From assembly GCF_016587435.1 (NCBI RefSeq), contig NZ_BNJJ01000012.1, positions 186,001 to 250,000 on the forward strand: a DNA stretch of 64,000 bases, read 5' to 3'. Below, piece by piece: positions 10,283-18,533 of this stretch. Both the position numbers and the translations under genes were made by a program. The stretch is from Dictyobacter formicarum. GTDB taxonomy: Bacteria; Chloroflexota; Ktedonobacteria; Ktedonobacterales; Ktedonobacteraceae. Position 1 is the first letter of the stretch. Each line of letters opens with the position of its first letter. The notes beneath the pieces were generated by a model. It made no database searches. It was not told where the DNA came from and worked only from the letters and a program-made list of their open reading frames with translations.

Positions 10283-11461
10283 ATGAAAATCAGTGCGGTG
10301 CGTCCACTTGTCCTTGGTACGCCCTGGCGCAATTTAACATATGTAGTCGTCGAGACAGATGAGGGACTGCGTGGCGTGGGCGAGGTTCGCATGGTCAATC
10401 ATACCGAGTCGCTACTGGGCTACCTTAATGAAGCTGCTAGACATCATATTCTGGGATCTGATCCTTTCAAGATTGAGGATCTAACGCAGCGAATGTTCAG
10501 GCGCGATTTTGCCCGGCCCAGTGAGATCATGATGTCGGCAATTGCAGCCGTTGAAATTGCTTGCTGGGATATCATGGGGCAGGCCCTTAATGTGCCTGTT
10601 TATCAACTGCTGGGCGGTGCTGTTCGAGAACGCATACCAGCTTACGCCAATGGCTGGTATACAGTAGAGCGCTCGCCGGAAGAATTCCACGCGGCCGCCA
10701 GGAAAGTTGTGGCACGCGGCTATCGCGCACTCAAGGTTGATCCATTTGGAGCTGGCTTCTATGAGTTAAGTCGTCCAGAAAAGCGACGAGCGATCTCACT
10801 CATTGAGGCCATACGGTCAGCGGTTGGCGACGAGATAGATATTTTTGTGGAGATGCATGGACGTTTCAATGCTTCCACTGCAACGGAAATGATGCGTGAA
10901 ATGGCTCGCTTCACTCCAGGCTGGTTTGAAGAGCCGGTGCCACCAGAGAATCTGGCGGTTTTGAAAAAGGTTAGTGACTCCGTAAGTTCGCTGGGGATTC
11001 CAATTGCGACTGGTGAGCGTTTACATACACCTTACGAGTTCCGCGAATTATTTGAGTTACAGGCAGCAGACATTGTTCAGGCAGATATCACCCATTCTGG
11101 CGGCCTCCTGGCAACCAAGAAAATCGCCGCCTGGGCCGATGCCTACTACATGCTTATCGCGCCCCATAATGTCTGTGGCCCGGTTGGAACCGTGGCTGCC
11201 CTGCACCTGGCTGCCAGCACTACCAACTTTAAGATCCAGGAGCACTTTAATGACTTTGCGGATGCCTGGGTCAAAGGTGTCGTAACTGGCATGCCCGAGG
11301 TAGATCCAGCTGATGGTAGTTTCCCGCTACCGTCAGGTCCTGGCCTGGGTGTCAAACTGAATGAAGATTTCATTGCCGAACATCCACATAAAGATGTTTT
11401 CTTTGATCTTTTCAAGCAAGATTGGCAGTATCGACAGGTGGAACAGAAAGCCGCCCAGTAA
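10283..11461 (+). CDS. Mandelate racemase/muconate lactonizing enzyme family dehydratase
   Basis: 392 residues, with AAGGATAAA upstream. Enolase superfamily: N-terminal capping domain (1-125), then a barrel with the Lys strand YRALKVDPFG, metal-ligand strands FVEMHGRF, FEEPVPPEN and ATGERLHT, and the histidine strand IAPHNVCGPVGT. The layout matches galactonate-dehydratase-like members, which remove water from sugar acids. The first metal ligand, usually Asp, appears to be Glu (VEMH). It closes the GntR-FAH-dehydrogenase cluster. Confidence 0.9.
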   Translation: MKISAVRPLVLGTPWRNLTYVVVETDEGLRGVGEVRMVNHTESLLGYLNEAARHHILGSDPFKIEDLTQRMFRRDFARPSEIMMSAIAAVEIACWDIMGQALNVPVYQLLGGAVRERIPAYANGWYTVERSPEEFHAAARKVVARGYRALKVDPFGAGFYELSRPEKRRAISLIEAIRSAVGDEIDIFVEMHGRFNASTATEMMREMARFTPGWFEEPVPPENLAVLKKVSDSVSSLGIPIATGERLHTPYEFRELFELQAADIVQADITHSGGLLATKKIAAWADAYYMLIAPHNVCGPVGTVAALHLAASTTNFKIQEHFNDFADAWVKGVVTGMPEVDPADGSFPLPSGPGLGVKLNEDFIAEHPHKDVFFDLFKQDWQYRQVEQKAAQ

Positions 11462-11474
11462 GAGGACCAGACCG

Positions 11475-11535
11475 GATTACTGAAAATGCTTCCGCAAGTA
11501 CAGAGCAGTTACTTACGGAAGCATTTTCAGTAATC
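11475..11535 (+). terminator. Strong hairpin terminator after the catabolic cluster
   Basis: Perfect 20-bp arms 11475-11494 and 11516-11535 with a 21-base loop, followed by TTCTT. It lies between the dehydratase and the kinase gene, so the kinase and enolase-like genes probably form a separate transcript. Confidence 0.7.
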
Positions 11536-11632
11536 TTCTTCAACTATAGGTCACATACAACACCTCACTTATATTACTTCCTGGACCGTTACCTTACGCC
11601 CCATTTAAATCTATATTGCAGGGAGGGAACTT

Positions 11633-12697
11633 ATGCAACAAGACATCAATGATGGTGCGCTGGATATTGAACAGCCTGGTGTGCTTCAACGCTATTTGCA
11701 GTTGAGTGGACGAATAGGGCCAGGTGAAGATCCCGTTATTCAGGTGCTTGCTGGCGGTATCTCTAATCGTACCGTGCTTGTACAACGTGTCAATGGAGAA
11801 AGCTGGGTCGTCAAACAAGCGCTCGCAAAGTTACGTGTGGCCACTGACTGGTTTAGTAGTCCTGAGCGTATTCATCGTGAGGCACTTGGTATCCGCTGGC
11901 TCTCACAACTGGCTCCTGCCGGTACGATTACACCCTTTGTTTTTGAAGATCACACACAACATTTGCTGGCTATGCAAGCCGTTCCACAACCACATGCTAA
12001 CTGGAAAACGCTTTTATTAGCAGGCCACTTACAAGCTCAACATGTCGTTCAGTTTGGTGAATTGCTGGGAAGTATCCACCGCCATTCCTATGAACGACAG
12101 ACGGAACTAGCCAACGTATTTGCGGATACCTCGTTTTTTGAGTCGCTACGCATCGAACCTTATTATCTCTATACCGCCGCGCAAGTTCCGGAGGCTCATA
12201 CCTTTATTCAAACGTTGGTTCAGGAAACCCGCGGCAACCGATTGACGCTGGTGCATGGCGATTATAGTCCAAAAAATATTTTAGTGCATGCGGATAAACT
12301 TATTTTATTGGACCATGAAGTCATTCATTATGGTGATCCTGCCTTCGATATTGGGTTTTCGCTCACCCATCTTTTGAGCAAATCACATCATCTTGTCGAG
12401 CAACGTCAGGATTTTGCGCGGGCCGCAAATCTTTATTTCCAAAGCTATAAGAAATCACTGGGCGAAGTTCCCTGGTTGGTGGCATTGGAAGAACGGGCGG
12501 TTCGCCATACGCTGGCCTGCATGCTGGCTCGAGTCGCTGGCCGTTCTATGCTAGAGTATTTCTCTGCACAGGAACGCGTGCGGCAACGCCAGGTTATTTT
12601 GAGCTTTATAGATGCCCATCCAGCTACAATTCCCGCACTTATTGCGCAGTTTATAGAGAGGATCGGTCAGTATGACGACAATCATCAAACAACTTAA
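11633..12697 (+). CDS. APH-family phosphotransferase (small-molecule kinase)
   Basis: 354 residues with GGGAGG before the ATG. Protein-kinase-like fold of the aminoglycoside phosphotransferase/choline kinase group: LAGGISNRTVLV (nucleotide loop), VVKQA (ATP-binding Lys), the catalytic LVHGDYSPKNILV (Brenner motif, about residues 205-217) and LLDHEVIHYGDPAFDIGF (metal-binding Asp). It should phosphorylate a small hydroxylated compound. Its stop overlaps the next gene by 26 bases, so kinase and enolase-like protein are translationally coupled and probably act in the same pathway. Confidence 0.85.
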   Translation: MQQDINDGALDIEQPGVLQRYLQLSGRIGPGEDPVIQVLAGGISNRTVLVQRVNGESWVVKQALAKLRVATDWFSSPERIHREALGIRWLSQLAPAGTITPFVFEDHTQHLLAMQAVPQPHANWKTLLLAGHLQAQHVVQFGELLGSIHRHSYERQTELANVFADTSFFESLRIEPYYLYTAAQVPEAHTFIQTLVQETRGNRLTLVHGDYSPKNILVHADKLILLDHEVIHYGDPAFDIGFSLTHLLSKSHHLVEQRQDFARAANLYFQSYKKSLGEVPWLVALEERAVRHTLACMLARVAGRSMLEYFSAQERVRQRQVILSFIDAHPATIPALIAQFIERIGQYDDNHQTT

Positions 12698-13967
12698 GGC
12701 CTGGGAAATTCTGGATAGTCGAGGACGCCCAACGGTAAAGGCGCGTTGTGAATTGGAAAGTAGAGCCGTTGGCATTGTTTCGGTTCCTTCGGGAGCTTCC
12801 ACTGGAGCGGCCGAGGCACATGAATTGCGAGACAATGATCCTGCCCGCTATCGTGGCCTGGGTTGCCGTAAAGCCGTCGCTAATATTAATGGGGAAATTA
12901 ATACTGCACTGGCAGGACGCTTACTCGCCAGTCAACAGGAACTCGATACTATTTTAATTGAGTTAGATGCTACCGCGAATAAATCTCGTCTGGGAGCTAA
13001 TGCTATTCTGGCTGTCTCACTGGCCTTTGCGCGCGCGGTGTCCCAGGAGCGGCAGTATCCACTTTATCAGCACTTCGCTGATATGCAGGAACTTCCTTTA
13101 CGTACGTTACCGCGACCCACTATTAATCTTTTCAGTGGTGGTAAACATGCCGGTGGTCAGGTGGATATTCAGGATGTTCTGCTGGTACCAGCGGCGGCAC
13201 AAACGATGGATGAGGCGTTGGCTGTGACCTTTGCCGTCTATCAATCTGCCAGCGAGTTAACCTTCAAAAAATATGGCACCCGCAGTCTCACAGCAGATGA
13301 AGGAGGTCTGGCGCCACCATTTCCTGATACAGAAACGATGCTAGCGGATGCCGTGGAAACAATTGAACAGGCTGGTTATGTAGCGGGAAAAGATGTGATG
13401 CTGGCCATTGATGTAGCATCCAGCCATTTTTATCAGGATAAACTATATCATCTTGATCATGAACAGCTGTCGAGTGCTGCCATGATTGAACGTTTGGGGA
13501 ACTGGTTATCGCGCTATCCTCTGGTCAGTATTGAGGATGGGCTGGCCGAAGACGACTGGAATAACTGGCCAGATCTGTATGCTCGTATCGGGTCACAGAC
13601 TCTTGTGTTGGGTGATGATTTCCTGTGTACCAATCCCGGACGTATTCAGCGTGCCATCGCGAATCAGGCGGCTAATGCCTTGTTGCTGAAAGTTAATCAA
13701 ATCGGTACACTCAGCGAAGCTGCGCAATCGTGCCAACTGGCACGTTCAGCCAACTGGCGCGTTACAATCAGTGCTCGCAGTGGAGAAACTGAAGATAACT
13801 GGCTGGCCGACCTGGCCGTGGGCTGGGCCGGCGACCAGATCAAAATTGGCTCAATTACTCATGGTGAGCGGCTGGCAAAGTATAATCGGCTACTAGAAAT
13901 TGAAGCTGATACTCACCTACCACTGATAGCGTGGCCAACAGACGGGTCTCAAAATAATCATAGTTAA
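12672..13967 (+). CDS. Enolase-like protein with altered active-site residues
   Basis: 431 residues, full enolase length, with GAGAGGATC before an ATG inside the kinase gene. Enolase landmarks are kept: loop Ser in GASTG (43), His159, Glu210, metal ligands Asp247, Glu288 and Asp315, catalytic Lys340 in LLLKVNQIGT, and Lys391. Two residues differ from canonical enolases: the Glu of QEF is Asp168 (DIQD), and the His of SHRSGE is Ala368 (SARSGETED). The latter normally contacts the phosphate. It may act on another phosphorylated acid made by the coupled kinase; it could also be a slow or structural enolase paralogue. Confidence 0.85.
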   Translation: MTTIIKQLKAWEILDSRGRPTVKARCELESRAVGIVSVPSGASTGAAEAHELRDNDPARYRGLGCRKAVANINGEINTALAGRLLASQQELDTILIELDATANKSRLGANAILAVSLAFARAVSQERQYPLYQHFADMQELPLRTLPRPTINLFSGGKHAGGQVDIQDVLLVPAAAQTMDEALAVTFAVYQSASELTFKKYGTRSLTADEGGLAPPFPDTETMLADAVETIEQAGYVAGKDVMLAIDVASSHFYQDKLYHLDHEQLSSAAMIERLGNWLSRYPLVSIEDGLAEDDWNNWPDLYARIGSQTLVLGDDFLCTNPGRIQRAIANQAANALLLKVNQIGTLSEAAQSCQLARSANWRVTISARSGETEDNWLADLAVGWAGDQIKIGSITHGERLAKYNRLLEIEADTHLPLIAWPTDGSQNNHS

Positions 13968-13979
13968 ACATGATCCTCT

Positions 13980-14030
13980 ATTCTCAATCAAGCCACAGGC
14001 AAAACTTTTCTACTCGGCTTGATTGAGAAT
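13980..14030. terminator. Bidirectional terminator between convergent genes
   Basis: 15-bp perfect arms (13980-13994 and 14016-14030) lie after the enolase-like stop and run into the last codons of the convergent nucleotidyltransferase gene. Confidence 0.6.
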
Positions 14031-14861
14031 ATCGTTTCCTAATCGATCAACCTGCCTATATAATTCTTCCGCGTCAGCGATTGATTTCTGTAACTGATCG
14101 CTAGTAGTGCCAGTTGCGCCAAGTAAAACTGTAATACGTTCAAGGAAATCAACCGGCTTGATGCTAAATGTCGCCATATCGGCCGCAAGCCTTTTCTCGC
14201 TCAAATAGTAGACTTTATTGAGGGCGTATAGCACCTGCACCAGGCAGTGAATAGTTCGTGCTAATCCGCCGATGGTCATATATACTTCCCCACGCTTAGC
14301 TGGCTTGCGCATGTTATCCAGAGTAAATCTAGCGCTCCAGAGAAAATTTCTAACGATTGCTCGCTGGAGCTGTGAAGGATAAGAACTAACGTTGGCCTTT
14401 AAAGGCTCGATTACATGCTCTGGATCATAGAGTGGCTGGCAAATAGATGTTTCTGTACAATACATAAAGCTGTGAAAACCATAGGCTGGCTGCTGCCAAT
14501 AATCAGATACAATCTTGCCGTGCAAACAATCATCAATGGTAGCTGCTACAAAATTCAGATTGCGATAGAGAAAATCAACGCGCTGATTTTGAATAGTCAG
14601 CCAGGCTCCTCCATTTACCCAGGTGCCCCAACTACCTAACTCGGTCACAATAGGATCGGTAAAATCATTGAGGGTTCGTGCTACTGCGCGCACCGCCTCA
14701 ACGTCCAAAGGTTGATCCTCTGTGTAATACAGGCCAATATCAATATCTGAGTCAGGTCGCTGTGTATTATTCGCATATGATCCACCCAGGACAATGGCTT
14801 TTACACCTTTAATGTGCTTCACCTGTTCAATTATAAATTTAAGCAAAGCTTCGTGCTGCAT
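14010..14861 (-). CDS. Nucleotidyltransferase-fold protein (minimal NTase type)
   Basis: About 283 residues from the ATG that follows AGGGAAGGA (a longer start 45 bases upstream lacks such a site). The N-terminal domain has the NT-fold signature IVLGGSYANNTQRPDSDIDIGLYY (GGS and DxD metal ligands, about residues 20-47). The C-terminal helical half resembles the substrate domain of kanamycin/lincosamide nucleotidyltransferases and HEPN-like helices. It may adenylylate a small molecule or protein; resistance activity is only a possibility. Confidence 0.8.
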   Translation of the reverse strand: MQHEALLKFIIEQVKHIKGVKAIVLGGSYANNTQRPDSDIDIGLYYTEDQPLDVEAVRAVARTLNDFTDPIVTELGSWGTWVNGGAWLTIQNQRVDFLYRNLNFVAATIDDCLHGKIVSDYWQQPAYGFHSFMYCTETSICQPLYDPEHVIEPLKANVSSYPSQLQRAIVRNFLWSARFTLDNMRKPAKRGEVYMTIGGLARTIHCLVQVLYALNKVYYLSEKRLAADMATFSIKPVDFLERITVLLGATGTTSDQLQKSIADAEELYRQVDRLGNDILNQAE

Positions 14862-15011
14862 ATCATGTATTCCTTCCCTATTACTAAATCGCTGATTTTT
14901 ATTCAACTTTTATGATATTTATAAAGCCATAAAAATTGTCCGTCACCGACGATAAAAGTCAGTCGCATATTCTCCGCCATATGTATATAGGAAATTCTAA
15001 TCTGTTTTAAT

Positions 15012-15050
15012 CGCGTATACGTACACGTGTACGTATACGTATACATGCGT
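15012..15050. repeat. Alternating pyrimidine-purine patch with 26-bp palindrome
   Basis: All 39 bases strictly alternate pyrimidine and purine. Bases 15014-15039 are a perfect palindrome centred on CACGTG and built from CGTATACG/GTACAC words, related to the hexamer array at 15517-16716. The surrounding 14862-15516 holds no gene I can support. Confidence 0.75.
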
Positions 15051-15405
15051 TGGCTCACGCAAAACAACGATAGCCATAGAAATTTTTTAACTCCCCAACG
15101 AATAGTCAAACAAAGTTTATTATCACCTTTTACAATGGTTGTTTGCATGCTCACTTTCACCTTAGCACGGTAAACCGCTACAGGTGAATTGCTGATCTAT
15201 CAAAAACAACATTTAAATGTGAATACTATGCCTGAGCTAAAACGGATTCAGAGGATCAGGAAAGGCCCTTACTCAGCCAAAAGGTAAACTTATATATCTT
15301 TGCATGACCAAAGCCCTCCAGCAGCTTTAGAATGGCAAATTGCGACCTTATCGTAATCATCACTGCCATCCCAATTTTTATTTGCATCAAAATCCAACAA
15401 AAATT

Positions 15406-15429
15406 CACGTATACGTATACGTACACGTG
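15406..15429. repeat. Second TACGTR patch before the array
   Basis: A 24-base strictly alternating tract of TACGTA/TACAC words, flanked by ATT and AAT so that its ends (ATTCACGT and ACGTGAAT) are inverted. It stands about 90 bp before the 200-unit array. Confidence 0.7.
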
Positions 15430-15516
15430 AATTAATCGAACATCGCCCAACCCAAAAGGTTATTCCTCTCGCTGTGAGTAGTCATTTTTTCTGCCTGATG
15501 TCTATAAGACAACGTG

Positions 15517-16716
15517 TACGTGTACGTGTACGTCTACGTGTACGTGTACGTGTACGTGTACGTGTACGTCTACGTGTACGTCTACGTGTACGTGTACGTG
15601 TACGTGTACGTCTACGTGTACGTGTACGTCTACGTGTACGTCTACGTCTACGTGTACGTGTACGTCTACGTGTACGTGTACGTGTACGTGTACGTGTACG
15701 TGTACGTCTACGTGTACGTCTACGTGTACGTGTACGTCTACGTGTACGTGTACGTGTACGTCTACGTGTACGTCTACGTGTACGTGTACGTGTACGTCTA
15801 CGTGTACGTCTACGTGTACGTGTACGTGTACGTGTACGTCTACGTGTACGTCTACGTGTACGTGTACGTGTACGTCTACGTGTACGTCTACGTGTACGTG
15901 TACGTGTACGTGTACGTCTACGTGTACGTGTACGTGTACGTCTACGTGTACGTGTACGTGTACGTGTACGTGTACGTGTACGTGTACGTGTACGTGTACG
16001 TGTACGTGTACGTGTACGTGTACGTGTACGTGTACGTGTACGTGTACGTGTACGTGTACGTGTACGTGTACGTGTACGTGTACGTGTACGTGTACGTGTA
16101 CGTGTACGTGTACGTGTACGTGTACGTGTACGTGTACGTGTACGTGTACGTGTACGTGTACGTGTACGTGTACGTGTACGTGTACGTGTACGTGTACGTG
16201 TACGTGTACGTGTACGTGTACGTGTACGTGTACGTGTACGTGTACGTGTACGTGTACGTGTACGTGTACGTGTACGTGTACGTGTACGTGTACGTCTACG
16301 TGTACGTGTACGTGTACGTGTACGTGTACGTGTACGTGTACGTGTACGTGTACGTGTACGTGTACGTGTACGTGTACGTGTACGTGTACGTGTACGTGTA
16401 CGTGTACGTGTACGTGTACGTGTACGTGTACGTGTACGTGTACGTGTACGTGTACGTGTACGTGTACGTGTACGTGTACGTGTACGTGTACGTGTACGTG
16501 TACGTGTACGTCTACGTGTACGTGTACGTGTACGTGTACGTGTACGTGTACGTGTACGTGTACGTGTACGTGTACGTGTACGTGTACGTGTACGTGTACG
16601 TGTACGTGTACGTGTACGTCTACGTCTACGTCTACGTGTACGTGTACGTCTACGTCTACGTCTACGTGTACGTGTACGTCTACGTCTACGTGTACGTGTA
16701 CGTGTACGTGTACGTG
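15517..16716. repeat. Hexanucleotide satellite: 200 uninterrupted TACGTG/TACGTC units
   Basis: The stretch is exactly 1200 bp of in-phase 6-bp units with no indel. I count about 169 TACGTG and 31 TACGTC units. Variant units sit near both ends; the middle (about 15949-16290 and 16300-16500) is almost pure TACGTG. TACGTG alternates pyrimidine and purine throughout, the pattern that favours Z-DNA. The array has no start or stop constraint and reads as (Tyr-Val)n or (Arg-Val)n in long open frames, which I do not regard as genes. It lies downstream of the parAB terminator, and smaller pieces lie upstream of parA. Confidence 0.95.
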
Positions 16717-16926
16717 TACAAAAATGGGATGGGGTGGTCCACGAGATTACGTATATGAATATATAATTATATTGACTTGCTTAGAGCGCACTGATTGTAT
16801 TGATGGGCGTCAACCTTAATCTTTATTCGAATCAATCAATGATTTTCTTATAGTTTTTAACAACAAATTTTTCTGACATTGGTTACCGCTATGTTTGCTG
16901 GACAATGGGCGGTCGCGCAAACACAA

Positions 16927-16957
16927 AACACCTGGCACATATGGAGTGCCAGGTGTT
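16927..16957 (-). terminator. Terminator of the parAB operon
   Basis: 11-bp perfect arms (AACACCTGGCA, 16927-16937; inverted copy 16947-16957) with a 9-base loop; on the minus strand the stem is followed by TTGTGTTT. It lies about 57 bp after the parB stop and before the satellite array. Confidence 0.7.
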
Positions 16958-17013
16958 CCTTCAGTAGGGATCTAAATTTTATGGCTTTGTGCGATTCTGT
17001 TTAAATAGAGAGG

Positions 17014-17721
17014 TTAATGGGCTTCATATTTTTCGAGCAGAGCGCTAACAGCTTCATTAATCAGCGCAGTTTTAGGCAATTCACGCTGATAGGCCAGTGC
17101 TTCAAAGCGCTGCTTTAACTGCTTATCCATCCAGAGAGTAATACGTTCATGAGTAGTTTCAAAGGGCTGCAAGCTGCGGCGGCGCCTGGCCGCCGCTCGG
17201 CTGTCCTCTGAAGAGGCGGTTGGATTGTAGGTCGCGTAAGTTTCCTCAAATGCACTATCCTCGGATGAAAAATCTATAGGCTCGGCAGAAAAATTATTCC
17301 TTGTATATAGTGCAGCATCTATATTTGTAGAGGCATCGCGTGAGCGCGATGCGGCCCGGCCCTGCGATTCGGTTTTAGCTGGTGTCGCGGCGCTTGTTGA
17401 GCCGCGGCGCGCACTAGGGCGCGCACTGGCAGGAATCTCTTCCACAGGTAGCGTCTTTCCACTGTCATTTTCAGTGGAGCGCGTTTGTCTGCCAACAGGC
17501 TCACTGGACGCTGCAGAAGGTTGAGTACTCCCGGTTTGAGTCGGCTCCGCTTTCGAGGCCGGCTCAAGCCGTGTTTCTGAATTCCTTGATGACGCTCCCC
17601 TCGAAGGCTCTTCTACAGGCTCGTCCACTATGTCTGGTTGAGATTGTTGAGCTGGCCTGGCATCGGTAGTCTGGCTGGGACGAAGCAGGGGATTAATAAA
17701 TTTCTTAGTTTCCTTCGGCAC
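17014..17721 (-). CDS. ParB-like centromere-binding protein, ribbon-helix-helix type
   Basis: 235 residues. A short N-terminal conserved-looking motif (KKFINPLLRP) is followed by about 170 residues of low-complexity Ser/Ala/Pro/Glu/Thr sequence and an Arg-rich RRRR turn. The C-terminal 45 residues form a ribbon-helix-helix domain: strand HERITLWMD, helix KQLKQRFEALAYQRE, turn LPKTA, helix LINEAVSALLEKYE. Its ATG overlaps the 3' end of parA by 17 bases, the usual parA-parB arrangement of type Ib plasmid systems. It should bind a centromere array and stimulate the ParA ATPase. The call rests on the RHH domain plus context. Confidence 0.8.
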   Translation of the reverse strand: MPKETKKFINPLLRPSQTTDARPAQQSQPDIVDEPVEEPSRGASSRNSETRLEPASKAEPTQTGSTQPSAASSEPVGRQTRSTENDSGKTLPVEEIPASARPSARRGSTSAATPAKTESQGRAASRSRDASTNIDAALYTRNNFSAEPIDFSSEDSAFEETYATYNPTASSEDSRAAARRRRSLQPFETTHERITLWMDKQLKQRFEALAYQRELPKTALINEAVSALLEKYEAH

Positions 17722-18427
17722 GCTGGAGTACCTCCTTTACCAGTTTTGAGTATGCTATTGCTCCCGTACTGTTGGGGGCATAATCAAAGAGGCAGGCAAT
17801 CTGGTTGTGTGCCTCCTCGACTTTAATGTTGCGCGGAATCACCGTGTCAAATACCAAATCACCAAAATGCTCGCGTACAGCACTCAAAACATCTGTGCTC
17901 AACCGTGTATGGTCATCCAAATTGGCCACCACACCAAAAATCGGGAGGGAAACGTCCAGGTTTTCGCGTAGCTCTTGCATGGTGGTTTCAAGAATACTGA
18001 TACCAATCAAAGCATACGTAGTTAAAGCAATTGGAATTATAACATCTGTGCAAGCAATAAATGAATTTACGGTCAGCACTCCTAGATTAGGAGGAGTGTC
18101 AATCAAGATATAATCAAAATTCTCTTTGACCTGATTGAGGGCACGAGCAAGTTTATGTTCACGGCCAGGAGCAGATGCCATCAACAGATCCGCAGCACTC
18201 AAATTAATTGAGCTAGGAGCAACAAATAATCCTTTTTGACCGACAGATTCCACAATAATATCAGCCAGTTTGGCACCTTGCGTTAGCACATCAAATAATG
18301 TTTGCTCTTGATCCAGCGTTCCCAACAGACTGTATGTGCTATTACTCTGAGCATCAGTATCTACTACGAGCACACGCTTACCAGCACGCGCCAGGCCATA
18401 GCCAAGGTTGACGGCTGTCGTCGTTTT
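17705..18427 (-). CDS. parA: ParA partition ATPase, 3' exon
   Basis: 240 codons starting in the middle of the Walker A motif: KTTTAVNLGYGLARAGKRVLVVDTDAQSNST (A' motif DTDAQ) and Walker B YILIDTPPNLG. The usual N-terminal strand and the KGGV half of the P-loop are missing here and are supplied by a 15-codon exon at 20947-20991. Joining the two gives a normal 255-residue ParA with KGGVTKTTT. The upstream bases read through from the intron do not encode a ParA start. Mature ParA would bind ATP and DNA and move plasmid copies with the RHH ParB. Confidence 0.9.
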   Translation of the reverse strand, partial: KTTTAVNLGYGLARAGKRVLVVDTDAQSNSTYSLLGTLDQEQTLFDVLTQGAKLADIIVESVGQKGLFVAPSSINLSAADLLMASAPGREHKLARALNQVKENFDYILIDTPPNLGVLTVNSFIACTDVIIPIALTTYALIGISILETTMQELRENLDVSLPIFGVVANLDDHTRLSTDVLSAVREHFGDLVFDTVIPRNIKVEEAHNQIACLFDYAPNSTGAIAYSKLVKEVLQRAEGN

Positions 18428-18488
18428 GTAGGGTAGGAACCCGCCGCCTTGCTGCATCGCTACAGCAGGTTTGCGTGAACCCCCCTCC

Positions 18489-18522
18489 GAACCGGACGTA
18501 CACCTTTCAGTGTATCCGGCTC
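18489..18522 (-). ncRNA. Group II intron domain V
   Basis: A 34-nt hairpin on the minus strand beginning GAGCCGGAT and ending CGTCCGGTTC with a GAAA loop (CTGAAAGG), the length and shape of chloroplast-like bacterial domain V. The 66-base region up to the intron end would hold domain VI. Confidence 0.88.
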
Positions 18523-18533
18523 TCCAGCCATTC

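Noticed and set aside
14903..15160. Small minus-strand protein before the satellite
   Set aside because: It runs through the alternating patch (YTYTYTCTYT), has no clear ribosome-binding site and resembles nothing.
15474..16766. Long open frames of (Arg-Val)n and (Tyr-Val)n
   Set aside because: They are artefacts of the six-base period of the satellite, with no stop codons possible, no ribosome-binding site and no natural protein composition.
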